Assembly (NCBI RefSeq): GCF_008632125.1
Contig: NZ_VWRN01000045.1
Span: 248,001-312,000 of the forward strand
Source: Cupriavidus cauae
Lineage (GTDB): Bacteria; Pseudomonadota; Gammaproteobacteria; Burkholderiales; Burkholderiaceae
Length of the DNA stretch: 64,000 bases
Direction: 5' to 3'
The notes beneath the pieces are model-generated. The model saw only the letters and a list, made by a program, of their open reading frames with translations. It made no database searches and was not told the origin of the DNA. Both the position numbers and the translations under genes were made by a program. Shown in pieces: positions 34,821 to 42,635 of this stretch (the stretch's first letter is position 1; every line of letters starts with the position of its first letter).

Positions 34821-35309
34821 CTAGCGCGGCTGTTTGCCGGCACGGTCCCGTGGTGCAAACGCCGTGGCCTTGATTTCGACCAGGCCGCCATCGGGGTTCA
34901 GGTCCGCCACGCCCAATTCCACCGCGACCGGATACGGCGCGGCAAAGAACTCGTCCCGAACCCGGCCGATGGCCGCCAGCTGGCCGGCCTTGTCCAGGGC
35001 GAGCCGTTCGCTGCCGAAGACATGGAACATCTGCAGTTCGACGACATCGTCCAGCCGCGCATCGCAGGCGAGCAGCAAGCGCTCGATCTGCCGGAAGACC
35101 CCACGCAATTCGTCGCAGAACGCCGGCTCGTCCATCGGCTCGGTGCGCCTGTTGCAGGCGACCACGCCGGAGAGATAGACGAAGTCGCCGACGCGGCGGG
35201 CAGGGGCATAGTGGAACTGCGCAACATCGTCCTCAAGCTCGGCCGGGATGGCCACCATGCCGGTGGCGGTTGGAATCTGGCGAATGTCGGTGCTGACGGG
35301 ATGGCTCAT
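34821..35309 (-). CDS. RidA/YjgF/Rid family protein
   Basis: A 162-residue protein of the Rid superfamily, whose best-known member hydrolyses reactive enamine/imine intermediates. The segments ARRVGDFVYLSGVVA and RQIERLLLACDARLDDVVEL and the C-terminal PYPVAVELGVADL are typical. The catalytic Arg of RidA (in IEIEaiA) is not clearly present here, where VEIKATAFAPR occurs, so it may belong to a different Rid subgroup. A promoter with an operator-like spacer lies just upstream. Confidence 0.85.
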   Translation of the reverse strand: MSHPVSTDIRQIPTATGMVAIPAELEDDVAQFHYAPARRVGDFVYLSGVVACNRRTEPMDEPAFCDELRGVFRQIERLLLACDARLDDVVELQMFHVFGSERLALDKAGQLAAIGRVRDEFFAAPYPVAVELGVADLNPDGGLVEIKATAFAPRDRAGKQPR

Positions 35310-35329
35310 CGGTATTCTTCGCGGCTAGA

Positions 35330-35358
35330 AATTTATCGATCGGTACAGAAATGGGCAA
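35330..35358 (-). promoter_or_regulatory. Promoter of the RidA-family gene with TetR-like operator in the spacer
   Basis: On the minus strand TTGCCC (35353-35358), a 17-base spacer and TAAATT (35330-35335) form a sigma-70-type promoter about 20 bases before the gene. The spacer contains ACCGATCGAT, part of a GTACCGATC element. The same core, GTACCGATC, occurs in inverse orientation in the second promoter at 35437-35466, so both may answer to one TetR-like repressor, although no such gene is adjacent. Confidence 0.6.
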
Positions 35359-35385
35359 AAAACAACGGGTGCGTCAGACCCGTTG
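35357..35385 (-). terminator. Intrinsic terminator
   Basis: The minus-strand sequence CAACGGGT-CTGACGC-ACCCGTTG forms an 8-bp stem and is followed directly by six T (35357-35362). It lies between two minus-strand promoters, so it ends the short upstream transcript rather than a known gene. Confidence 0.8.
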
Positions 35386-35430
35386 CATCGTTGCTCGAAG
35401 AGGTACTGCGCTCAGGCGGCTGAGCGCGTG
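35357..35430 (-). ncRNA. Candidate small RNA or leader, about 74 nt
   Basis: Reading the minus strand, a good promoter (35437-35466) would start a transcript near 35430 that ends at an intrinsic terminator at 35357-35385. In between is a perfect 8-bp hairpin, GCGCTCAG-CCGC-CTGAGCGC (35408-35427). No start codon with a ribosome binding site fits inside, so a protein product is unlikely. It could be an independent small RNA or the attenuated leader of the RidA-family gene, which also has its own promoter after the terminator. Confidence 0.55.
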
Positions 35431-35436
35431 CCGACG

Positions 35437-35466
35437 AGCATAATTTGTTTTGTACCGATCAGTCAA
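35437..35466 (-). promoter_or_regulatory. Strong sigma-70-type promoter with operator-like spacer
   Basis: On the minus strand TTGACT (35461-35466), an 18-base spacer and TATGCT (35437-35442). The spacer begins GATCGGTACA, the inverse complement of the element in the RidA-family promoter. This is among the best promoter matches in the window and drives only the short terminated RNA. Confidence 0.65.
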
Positions 35467-35536
35467 ATAATGCCGGTGCGCCGTTGTGGATTGCCGCGGC
35501 TGAACGCGCAGGGTACGCAACGGCGCTGCCTCACTC

Positions 35537-35591
35537 CGCCCGCACTTCGCCCGCACTCCGCCCCCACTTCGCCCTTATTCCGCCCTTATTC
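35537..35591. repeat. 11-bp tandem array CGCCCGCACTT, 5 copies
   Basis: Five 11-mers with the core CGCCC; the last copy covers the stop codon (35586-35588) of the adjacent Bug receptor gene. Confidence 0.88.
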
Positions 35592-36575
35592 CGCCCGGAT
35601 ATTCGCCCGCGCCGCGACGGCTCGCATCTCCGGCAACTCCTTCTCGACCCTGGCCTTGACCGCGGCGCCATTGCCATAGGCGGGCGTCAGCGCCAGTTCC
35701 ACCAGTCGGGCGCGCGTGGCCGGGGCGTTGACGACGTCAGCCAAGGCCTTCTCCAGCTTCTGCTGGACCGGCGCCGGCAGCCCGGCCGGTGCGATCAGCG
35801 CGAACCACGTTCCCATCTGGAAGCCCGGATAGCCGCTCTCGGCGACCGTCGGCACCTGCGGCAAGGCCGGCAGGCGCTGCGGCGACAGCACGGCCAGCGG
35901 ACGAATCCTGCCGGCCTTGATCAGCGGCAGACCCGCCACCACGGTGTCGACCGCGACCTGGACCTGGCCGCCAGCCAGCGCCGTCAGATTGGGCGCGCTG
36001 CCGTTGAAGGGCACATGCACCATGCGGATGCCGGCGGCGGACTTCAGCATCTCCCCGCCGAAATGCACCGACGAACCGGTGCCGAACGAGCCGTAGGAGA
36101 ACTTGTCCGGATCGGCCTTTGCCTGCGTGACGAGGTCCTTGAGCGAATGCAGCGACGTGTCGGGATTGGCGACCAGCACCAGGCTCATATCGGCGACCAG
36201 GCCCAGCGGCGTGAAGCTCTTGATCGGGTCATAGGCGAGGTTGGGGCGAATTGCCGGGTTCAGCGTCAGCGTGGTGCTGGCCGCCAGCAGCAGCGTATAG
36301 CCATCGGGCGCGGCCTTGGCGACCTGCGTGGCCCCGATCACCGTGCTGGCGCCGGGCTTGTTTTCCACGACCACGGTCTGGCCGAGCTTCTCGCCGAGGC
36401 CCACGGCCAGCAGACGCCCGAGCACGTCGGTCGCGCCGCCCGCGGCAAAGGGCACCACCAGACGGATCGGGCGATCGGGATACGTCTGCGCCGCGGCCGG
36501 CGCCGTCGCCATGGCAAATGCGGCGGCCAGGCCGGTGCATGCAAGGAAGAATCGCTTCGGGGGCATTACGGTCAT
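35586..36575 (-). CDS. Bug/TctC tripartite tricarboxylate transporter receptor
   Basis: A 329-residue periplasmic binding protein with a Sec signal (about 1-30, cleavage near AAAQ). The family segments YPDRPIRLVVPFAAGGATDV, VVENKPGASTVIGATQVAKA and APDGYTLLLAAS are present. Bug proteins bind organic acids such as carboxylates. The ATG at 36575 is chosen because GGAG lies eight bases upstream; an in-frame GTG at 36584 is the alternative. It follows an amidase on the same strand by 75 bases, so the ligand may be related to the amidase's substrate or product. Confidence 0.93.
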   Translation of the reverse strand: MTVMPPKRFFLACTGLAAAFAMATAPAAAQTYPDRPIRLVVPFAAGGATDVLGRLLAVGLGEKLGQTVVVENKPGASTVIGATQVAKAAPDGYTLLLAASTTLTLNPAIRPNLAYDPIKSFTPLGLVADMSLVLVANPDTSLHSLKDLVTQAKADPDKFSYGSFGTGSSVHFGGEMLKSAAGIRMVHVPFNGSAPNLTALAGGQVQVAVDTVVAGLPLIKAGRIRPLAVLSPQRLPALPQVPTVAESGYPGFQMGTWFALIAPAGLPAPVQQKLEKALADVVNAPATRARLVELALTPAYGNGAAVKARVEKELPEMRAVAARANIRAE

Positions 36576-36650
36576 CAAGGGCACTCCTGCCAGCAGTGGT
36601 GGATTTCGAAATCGATCGAGAGGCTGCGTTATTGCCGTATGTGGTGTGGC

Positions 36651-38156
36651 TCAGCCAAGCCAGGGACTGCGGACCCGCGAGAATCCGCCCGCCTGGTCGT
36701 AGGCATGGCCCAGCTGCAGCACGGCGGCATCGGTCTGCGCGGGCCCGATGATCTGAATGCCGGCGGGCAGGCTCTGCGGCCCGAAACCGGCCGGCGCGGC
36801 GAGTGCCGGGAGACCGGCCATCGTCGCCGGCACCACGGTCTGCATCCAGCGGTGATAGGTGTCCATGTCGCGGCCGTCGATGGCGTGCGGCCAGTCCCAT
36901 TCGGCGTCGAACGGAAACACCTGCGCGGCGGGCAGCACCAGATAGTCGTAGTGTGCGAACAGCTGGACCAGCGCCTGATACCAGGCGCTGCGCACGCACA
37001 TCGCTTCGTACACGCGCGTGCCGGGCAGCGCCATGCCGCGCTCGATCTCCCATGCGGCCTCGGGCTTGAGCATCGCGCGCTTGGCGGGGTCGTGCCATAG
37101 CGCGGCATTGGCGCCGGCCACCGAGAAGCTGCGCAGATCGATCCATGCGTGCCACAGCTTTTCCAGATCGAATGCGGGCAGGGCGGGCTCGACCGTGCAG
37201 CCCAGCGTCCGGAAGTGGTCCAGCGCGCGGGCGCAGGTATCGAGCAGGCCCGGCTCGGTCGGCAATTGGCCGCCCAGATCGCCCAGCCAGCCGATCCGTA
37301 CGCCGGTCCAGTCGCGCTCCGGCGGCAGCGCGAAACTGCCCGGCGGCTCGCTGCGGCGCGTCAGCGGCAGGCGCGCATCGAAACCAGCCTGCACCGACAG
37401 CAGCATCGCCAGGTCCGGCACGTTGCGCGCCATCGGGCCGGCCACGCTGAACTGCTGGAAGAAGACCTCGTCGGTCGGGCCGTGCGGCACCAGCCCGAAC
37501 GACGTGCGCAGCCCGTACACGTGGTTGAACGCCGCCGGCGTGCGCAGCGATCCCATCATGTCCGAGCCATCCGCCACCGGCAGCATGCGCAGTGCGACGG
37601 CGACCGCCGCTCCGCCGCTGCTGCCGCCCGCGGAGCGCGAGGGGTCGAAGGCGTTGCGCGTGGTGCCATAGACGGGGTTGTAGGTATGGCCGCCGAGGCC
37701 GAACTCGGGGGAATTGGTGCGCCCGACAAACAGCGCGCCGGCCTTGCGCATGCGCGCGAAGATCGCGGCATCGGTCTGCGTGACCTGTCCGGCGAAGATT
37801 GGCGAGCCCTTGGTCGTGACCATGCCCGCGGCCGGGCTGATGTCCTTCGGGGCCTGCGGGAAGCCATGCAGGGGACCACGGCTTTGCCCCTTGGCGAGTT
37901 CGGCATCGCGCCCGGCCGCCTGGGCACGGAGCGGATCGCGGTCGAGCGGGGCGACGATGGCGTTGACGCGCGGATTGTGGCGGTCGATCTGGTCGAAAAA
38001 GGCGTCGAGCACCTCGACGCACGAGACCTCGCGCGCATGGATGGCGCGGGACAGCGCGACGGCATCGAGTTCGACGATCGGGTCGGTGGGCTGGGCGGTC
38101 GGCCGATTGGCGGGCTGATTCGTGGACTGGCTGGAAGCGGTCTGGTCGAGCGCCAT
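36651..38156 (-). CDS. Amidase signature family enzyme
   Basis: A 501-residue hydrolase. The Ser-Ser-Lys triad elements are visible: Lys104 in QAPKDIS, the glycine/serine-rich loop GGSSGG at 177-182, and a serine near 203 in GSLRTPA. The N-terminal 25 residues are a glutamine/proline-rich linker encoded by imperfect repeats. GGAG stands ten bases before the ATG at 38156. It diverges from a LysR regulator with a palindromic LysR box between, and precedes a Bug receptor. Likely role: hydrolysis of an imported amide; substrate unknown. Confidence 0.92.
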   Translation of the reverse strand: MALDQTASSQSTNQPANRPTAQPTDPIVELDAVALSRAIHAREVSCVEVLDAFFDQIDRHNPRVNAIVAPLDRDPLRAQAAGRDAELAKGQSRGPLHGFPQAPKDISPAAGMVTTKGSPIFAGQVTQTDAAIFARMRKAGALFVGRTNSPEFGLGGHTYNPVYGTTRNAFDPSRSAGGSSGGAAVAVALRMLPVADGSDMMGSLRTPAAFNHVYGLRTSFGLVPHGPTDEVFFQQFSVAGPMARNVPDLAMLLSVQAGFDARLPLTRRSEPPGSFALPPERDWTGVRIGWLGDLGGQLPTEPGLLDTCARALDHFRTLGCTVEPALPAFDLEKLWHAWIDLRSFSVAGANAALWHDPAKRAMLKPEAAWEIERGMALPGTRVYEAMCVRSAWYQALVQLFAHYDYLVLPAAQVFPFDAEWDWPHAIDGRDMDTYHRWMQTVVPATMAGLPALAAPAGFGPQSLPAGIQIIGPAQTDAAVLQLGHAYDQAGGFSRVRSPWLG

Positions 38157-38239
38157 GGTGGTGGTGTCTCCTTCGTTGTTCCGGAAAAGCATACGGGTCG
38201 GGCCGGGTTTCGCACAATCGACGATTTTTTCAAATATCC

Positions 38240-38254
38240 TTGCGTAAAACGCAA
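38240..38254. promoter_or_regulatory. Candidate LysR box TTGCGTAAAACGCAA
   Basis: A perfect inverted repeat TTGCG-TAAAA-CGCAA with the T-N11-A form lies between the divergent amidase (start 38156) and LysR (start 38290) genes, 36 bases before the regulator's start. It is a strong candidate for autoregulation and amidase control. Confidence 0.7.
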
Positions 38255-38289
38255 ACCAGAACGGGCCTTTGCGCCAAGGAGCCGGACCG

Positions 38290-39213
38290 ATGCTGTCGCA
38301 CCGCCTGCAGGACACAGCCCTGCGCTATTTCCTCGAAGTGGTACGCAGCGGCTCGCTGACCGAGGCGGCGCAGCGGCTCAACGTCACCGTATCGGCGGTC
38401 AGCCGCCAGGTGGCCGCGCTGGAAACGCTGCTGGGCGTGCCACTGTTCGACCGCCGCCCGCGCGGCATGGTCGCCAGCGCCGCCGGGGAAGTGCTGGCGG
38501 CCTATGCCTTGCGAGGCGCGCTGGAAGCGGACCGCGTCGTCTCGGAAATCGCCGCCCTGCAGGGCTTGCGGCGCGGCCGTGTTCGCATCGCCAGCTCCGC
38601 GGGCTTCGCCATCGAATTCCTGCCGCGCTGCATCGCCGAATTCCGCGAGCGCTATCCCGGACTGCACTTCCATGTCCGCGTGGCGTCGCCGGCCGATGTC
38701 ACCGGCATCGTGCTGCACGGCGACGCCGATATCGGCATCACCTATAGCCGCGCTGGCGAGCAGGGCATCCGCGTCGAACACCGCCAGCCCGCGCCCGTGA
38801 TCGCCATCATGCGCCCCGACCATCCGCTGGCGCGCTTTCGCAGCGTGACGCTGGCGCAGATGCAGCCGTATCCGCTGGCATTGCCGGAGGCCGACAACAC
38901 GGTGCGCCAGCTGTTCGATATCGCCGCCGGCGAACGCGGCATCGTGTTCGAGCCGGTGCTGGTCACCAATCATTTCGAGACGCTGACCAGTTTCGTGCTG
39001 CACGGGGGAGGGTTGTCGATTTCCGGTGCGGTGACCGTAGGCGACCGCTTGCGCCGGGGAGAACTGCACGCCGCGGTGATCCGGGAGCGGGGGATGAAGG
39101 GCAGGGCGATCGAACTACAGACGCTGGCGGGGCGGACGCTGCCGGAGGGGGTGAGGGCGTTTCTGGGGTTTGTGAGGGAGAGGTTGGGGGCGGAGGCGGG
39201 GGCGGCGGGGTGA
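38290..39213 (+). CDS. LysR-family transcriptional regulator
   Basis: A 307-residue regulator: winged helix in FLEVVRSGSLTEAAQRLNVT and VSAVSRQVAALETLLG, effector domain from about 93 (VRIASSAGFAIEFLPRCIAE). AAGGAG precedes the ATG at 38290 by eight bases. Divergent from the amidase/Bug pair, which it probably controls. Confidence 0.93.
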   Translation: MLSHRLQDTALRYFLEVVRSGSLTEAAQRLNVTVSAVSRQVAALETLLGVPLFDRRPRGMVASAAGEVLAAYALRGALEADRVVSEIAALQGLRRGRVRIASSAGFAIEFLPRCIAEFRERYPGLHFHVRVASPADVTGIVLHGDADIGITYSRAGEQGIRVEHRQPAPVIAIMRPDHPLARFRSVTLAQMQPYPLALPEADNTVRQLFDIAAGERGIVFEPVLVTNHFETLTSFVLHGGGLSISGAVTVGDRLRRGELHAAVIRERGMKGRAIELQTLAGRTLPEGVRAFLGFVRERLGAEAGAAG

Positions 39214-39354
39214 GCGGGCATTTCCGTTGCGCGATACCGTCGACTCCGTGGGAACGCCGTCGCCCCTCATGACATCCATCCCCATGAAAGAACCCGCTCG
39301 CCCACGCCCCCCGGCGCCGCGGCAACCGAGTCCACTTCATGGAGGAGCGATGAC

Positions 39355-39897
39355 ATGAAACACATCCTGACGGCCCTATCCCTATGCTGCGCCGCGGCAA
39401 TCGCGTGGGCCCAATCCCCGAACGACGCCCAGATTGCGGCCATCGTGGTCACAGCGAATCAAGTCGACATCGACGCCGGCGAGCTGGCGCGGACGAAGGC
39501 GAAGTCCAAGGAGGTGAAGGAGTTCGCGGACCTGATGGTCACCGACCACTCCAGCGTCAACAAGTCCGCAATGGACCTGGCGAAGAAGCTCGATCTCAAG
39601 CCCGAAGACAACCCCACGGCGCAGACCCTGAAGTGCGGCGGGGAAGCAAACATCGCCAAACTGAAGGGGCTCAAGGGGGAGGCCTTCGATAAGGCCTATG
39701 TCGATCAGGAGGTCGACTACCACCAGGCCGTGCTCAATGCCCTGGACAAGACCCTGGTGCCGAGCGCCAGCAATGCCGAGTTGAAGGCTCTGCTGGTCAA
39801 GGTGCGGCCGGCGTTCGTCGCGCATCTGGAGCATGCGAAGCACCTGCAAGCCTCGCTGCCGAAGACCAAGAACGCGAAGACGAACAAGAAGCCATGA
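39355..39897 (+). CDS. DUF4142 ferritin-like exported protein
   Basis: A 180-residue protein with a Sec signal (cleavage after AWAQ near residue 20). The rest is a four-helix bundle of the DUF4142 family, with VTANQVDIDAGELARTKAKS, VKEFADLMVTDHSSVNK and DKAYVDQEVDYHQAVL. The lysine-rich tail (KTKNAKTNKK) is unusual. First gene of a four-gene unit with a cupredoxin, a sigma factor and an FAD/Rieske enzyme; it overlaps the cupredoxin start by four bases. Such clusters are often linked to oxidative or envelope stress. Confidence 0.9.
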   Translation: MKHILTALSLCCAAAIAWAQSPNDAQIAAIVVTANQVDIDAGELARTKAKSKEVKEFADLMVTDHSSVNKSAMDLAKKLDLKPEDNPTAQTLKCGGEANIAKLKGLKGEAFDKAYVDQEVDYHQAVLNALDKTLVPSASNAELKALLVKVRPAFVAHLEHAKHLQASLPKTKNAKTNKKP

Positions 39898-40226
39898 ATT
39901 GGAGCCGGGGGACCATTCTGGGACTGCTGGTGATGGCGGCGGTCCTTGGCGGCACGGAGGTCGGTGCGGCGACCTATATTGTCACCATCGAGGGAATGGA
40001 ATTTCGTCCTTCGACATTGATGGTGCACCGCGGCGATCGCGTCGTCTGGGTCAATCAGGATATCGTGCCGCATACCGCGACGTCGGCGGACGGCAGGACC
40101 TTCGATTCCGGCCATATCGCACCCGGTGCGTCATGGGAGCACGTGGTGCAGGGCGATGGATCGGTGCCCTACGTCTGCACGCTCCATCCGACCATGCAGG
40201 CGGTTCTGGATATTCGCAAGCGATGA
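39894..40226 (+). CDS. Cupredoxin (type I copper) domain protein
   Basis: A 110-residue exported protein with a signal peptide to about residue 26. The type I copper ligands are visible: His60 (IVPHTAT), Cys95, His98 and Met101 (YVCTLHPTM). The spacing C-x2-H-x2-M is tight, like amicyanin or plastocyanin-like proteins. It starts inside the stop of the DUF4142 gene, and its own stop overlaps the sigma factor start (ATGA), so the three are translationally coupled. Confidence 0.9.
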   Translation: MNWSRGTILGLLVMAAVLGGTEVGAATYIVTIEGMEFRPSTLMVHRGDRVVWVNQDIVPHTATSADGRTFDSGHIAPGASWEHVVQGDGSVPYVCTLHPTMQAVLDIRKR

Positions 40227-40933
40227 TCCCTTCCAGTGCAACGACGCCCGCTACCGGCCAGCCTCATGGCGAAGACCAGGAGCTGGCCCGGCGTATCGCG
40301 GCGGGCGATCGTTCCGCGTTCGAATTGCTGATCCGGCGGAACAACCGGCGTCTGTACCGTCTGGCGCGCGCGGCACTACGTGACGATGCGGAGGCGGAAG
40401 ACGCGCTGCAGGAGGCCTATCTGTCGGCCTATCGCGCGATCGGCGAGTTCCGCGGCGACGCGGCGCTGGCGACCTGGCTGTCGCGGCTGGTACTGAATCA
40501 ATGCCTCGGTCGATTGCGACGCCATGCACGCCGCGAGAAGGTGATTCCGATGGTGGCTTCATCCGGGGATGACGCTATGGAGCACGACTATCCCGCACCC
40601 GACGACGATGCACCGGACAGGGCATTCGCGCGTACCGAATTGCGCGGACTGATCGAGCGCCAGCTGGACCGGTTGCCCAAGACGTTCCGTCTCGTTTTCG
40701 TGATGCGCGAAGTCGAGGAAATGAGCGTGGAGGAGACCGCGCAGTGTCTCGATATTCCGGAGGCAACGGTCCGCAGCCGGCATTTCCGTGCACGCAGCCT
40801 GCTGCGGGAAGCGCTCGCTCGCGAGATCGATCTCGCCGGCCGCGATCTGTACGAATTCGGCGGCGTGCGCTGCGACCGGATCGTGCAAGGCGTGATGGCG
40901 CGCCTGGACCGCGAGAGCGCAGGCAAGGCTTGA
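40223..40933 (+). CDS. ECF-type RNA polymerase sigma factor
   Basis: A 236-residue sigma factor. Region 2 (about 20-90) has FELLIRRNNRRLYRLARAAL, EDALQEAYLSAYRAIGEFRG and TWLSRLVLNQCLGRLRR. Region 4 (about 135-185) has RLPKTFRLVFVMREVEEMSV and ETAQCLDIPEATVRSRHFRA. The C-terminal 40 residues extend beyond the usual end. No anti-sigma factor is adjacent; regulation may involve the neighbouring exported proteins or be purely transcriptional. Confidence 0.93.
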   Translation: MIPSSATTPATGQPHGEDQELARRIAAGDRSAFELLIRRNNRRLYRLARAALRDDAEAEDALQEAYLSAYRAIGEFRGDAALATWLSRLVLNQCLGRLRRHARREKVIPMVASSGDDAMEHDYPAPDDDAPDRAFARTELRGLIERQLDRLPKTFRLVFVMREVEEMSVEETAQCLDIPEATVRSRHFRARSLLREALAREIDLAGRDLYEFGGVRCDRIVQGVMARLDRESAGKA

Positions 40934-40973
40934 GCGGAGGGGCGGAACCGCCAACGCCGCAAGGAGACCCCAC

Positions 40974-42482
40974 ATGACAATTTCACTCTGGCGTGGCACC
41001 ACAAATCCGACCGGCTGGCCCTTGCTGGTCGAGGACATCCAGACCGATATCGCGATCGTCGGTGGCGGCATTACCGGGGTCAGTCTCGCCTGGCGCCTCG
41101 TGCAAGCTGGCCGCAGCGTGGTGCTGCTGGAGGCGAATGGGTTGGGCGTCGGGGATACCGGCAATTCCACCGGCAATCTCTACGCAACGGTCGCCAGCGG
41201 CCTGCATGCGCTCCGGCACAAGTGGGGCGACGAGGTCGTGCGGCAGGTCACGCAGTCGCGCGCGGAAGCGGTCGATTGGATCGAGGAACATGTCCATCGC
41301 CTCGGCATCGATTGCGCCTTCCGGCGTTGCCCCCTGGTGCGCTATCCGGCCTCGGCCAACGCGCGCGACGGGATCGAGGCGGAATTCGAGGCCTCGCTGG
41401 CCGCCGGTCTTGCGATCCGCAGGGAAGGGGCCTTGCCGCCAGGATTGCCGCATGCGCACGGCGATGCGCTGGTGCTCGAGCAGCAGGCGCAATTCCATCC
41501 GCTTGCCTACGTGCTGGCGCTGGCCCGGCATGCGGCCGACAATGGCTGCCGCATCTTCGAGCGCTCGCCGGTGGTCGAAATCGACCGCGCGCAGCAACTG
41601 CTGCGAACGGAGCGGGGCAGCGTCAAGGCGCAGCACATCGTGCTCGCCACGCATTCGCCGAGCGGCTTCCATCTGATGCAAGCCGGCATGGTGCCGCATC
41701 GCGAGTACGGATTGGCGGCGCCATTGGACGGCGATTCGTTTCCGGTGGGGATCTTCTACGCAGAGGGCAGCGAGCGCCTGTCGGTGCGCGGGCTCGACAC
41801 CACGCAGGGCAACTACCTGGTCTGCGTCGGCCAGACAGCGAAGACCGGTCAGCATGACGCGGCAGCGGCCATGGCAAAGCTGGAGGAATCGGCAAGGCAG
41901 CGCCTCGGCATTCGGCAGATTGCCTTTCGCTGGTCGGCGCAGAACTTCCCGTCACCGGACGGCTTGCCCTATATCGGCAAGGATGCCTTCGGCAGCTACA
42001 TTGCGACGGGCTTCGCCACCGACGGCCTGACCTACGGCACGCTGGCCGCGGCCATCCTCGCGGACCAGATTCTCGGCGTCGACAATCGCTGGAGCGAGCT
42101 CTACAAGGCGACGCGGCTGACCGCGGTGAAATCGGCAAAGGGGACCGCCGAGGAAGTGGTCAGCATGGGCAAGGCGCTGATCCAGGACTATCTGTCGCGT
42201 CGCCAGCACGAGCAGCTGCAGAGCCTCGCACCGGGAAGCGCCGCGATCGCGGAATTGGAAGGCGAACGCGTCGCGGCCTATCGCGATGCCGCGGGGCGCC
42301 TGTTCGCGGTATCGCCCGTCTGCACGCACATGAAATGCATCGTGCATTGGAATGCTGTCGAGATGAGCTGGGACTGTCCCTGCCACGGCAGCCGTTTCGC
42401 GCCGGACGGCAGCGTGTTGTCGGGCCCCGCGCTCGCGCCGCTGACCATCAAGCTGGTCCCCGATCAGGAAAGCGGAACCTGA
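40974..42482 (+). CDS. FAD-dependent oxidoreductase with C-terminal Rieske domain
   Basis: A 502-residue protein. The dinucleotide-binding motif GGGITG is at 30-35 within a DAO-type (D-amino acid oxidase) domain. The C-terminal Rieske domain (about 415-500) has cluster ligands Cys450-x-His452 and Cys468-x2-His471, plus a likely disulfide pair, Cys455 and Cys470. This is the architecture of the YhfW/PuuB-Rieske type oxidoreductases. The signals for export are absent. It follows the sigma factor by 40 bases and completes the DUF4142-cupredoxin-sigma unit. Confidence 0.92.
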   Translation: MTISLWRGTTNPTGWPLLVEDIQTDIAIVGGGITGVSLAWRLVQAGRSVVLLEANGLGVGDTGNSTGNLYATVASGLHALRHKWGDEVVRQVTQSRAEAVDWIEEHVHRLGIDCAFRRCPLVRYPASANARDGIEAEFEASLAAGLAIRREGALPPGLPHAHGDALVLEQQAQFHPLAYVLALARHAADNGCRIFERSPVVEIDRAQQLLRTERGSVKAQHIVLATHSPSGFHLMQAGMVPHREYGLAAPLDGDSFPVGIFYAEGSERLSVRGLDTTQGNYLVCVGQTAKTGQHDAAAAMAKLEESARQRLGIRQIAFRWSAQNFPSPDGLPYIGKDAFGSYIATGFATDGLTYGTLAAAILADQILGVDNRWSELYKATRLTAVKSAKGTAEEVVSMGKALIQDYLSRRQHEQLQSLAPGSAAIAELEGERVAAYRDAAGRLFAVSPVCTHMKCIVHWNAVEMSWDCPCHGSRFAPDGSVLSGPALAPLTIKLVPDQESGT

Positions 42483-42635
42483 GCCGGCGCGACCGGGCCT
42501 GCATCGCGCCCGTTCTGCCATGCGGAAAATGGCGGAAAACCCCAACGTGCCGCGGGCTGGAACAGCCACTAAGATGAACCGGCAGCAGCGGACCCCAAAA
42601 TCAGCTGACCCAAAACAACAGCCGGAGACATCAGC

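Noticed and set aside
39251..39280. GGAAC before the DUF4142 gene as an ECF sigma promoter
   Set aside because: No matching -10 at a normal distance; one GGAAC is too common to count.
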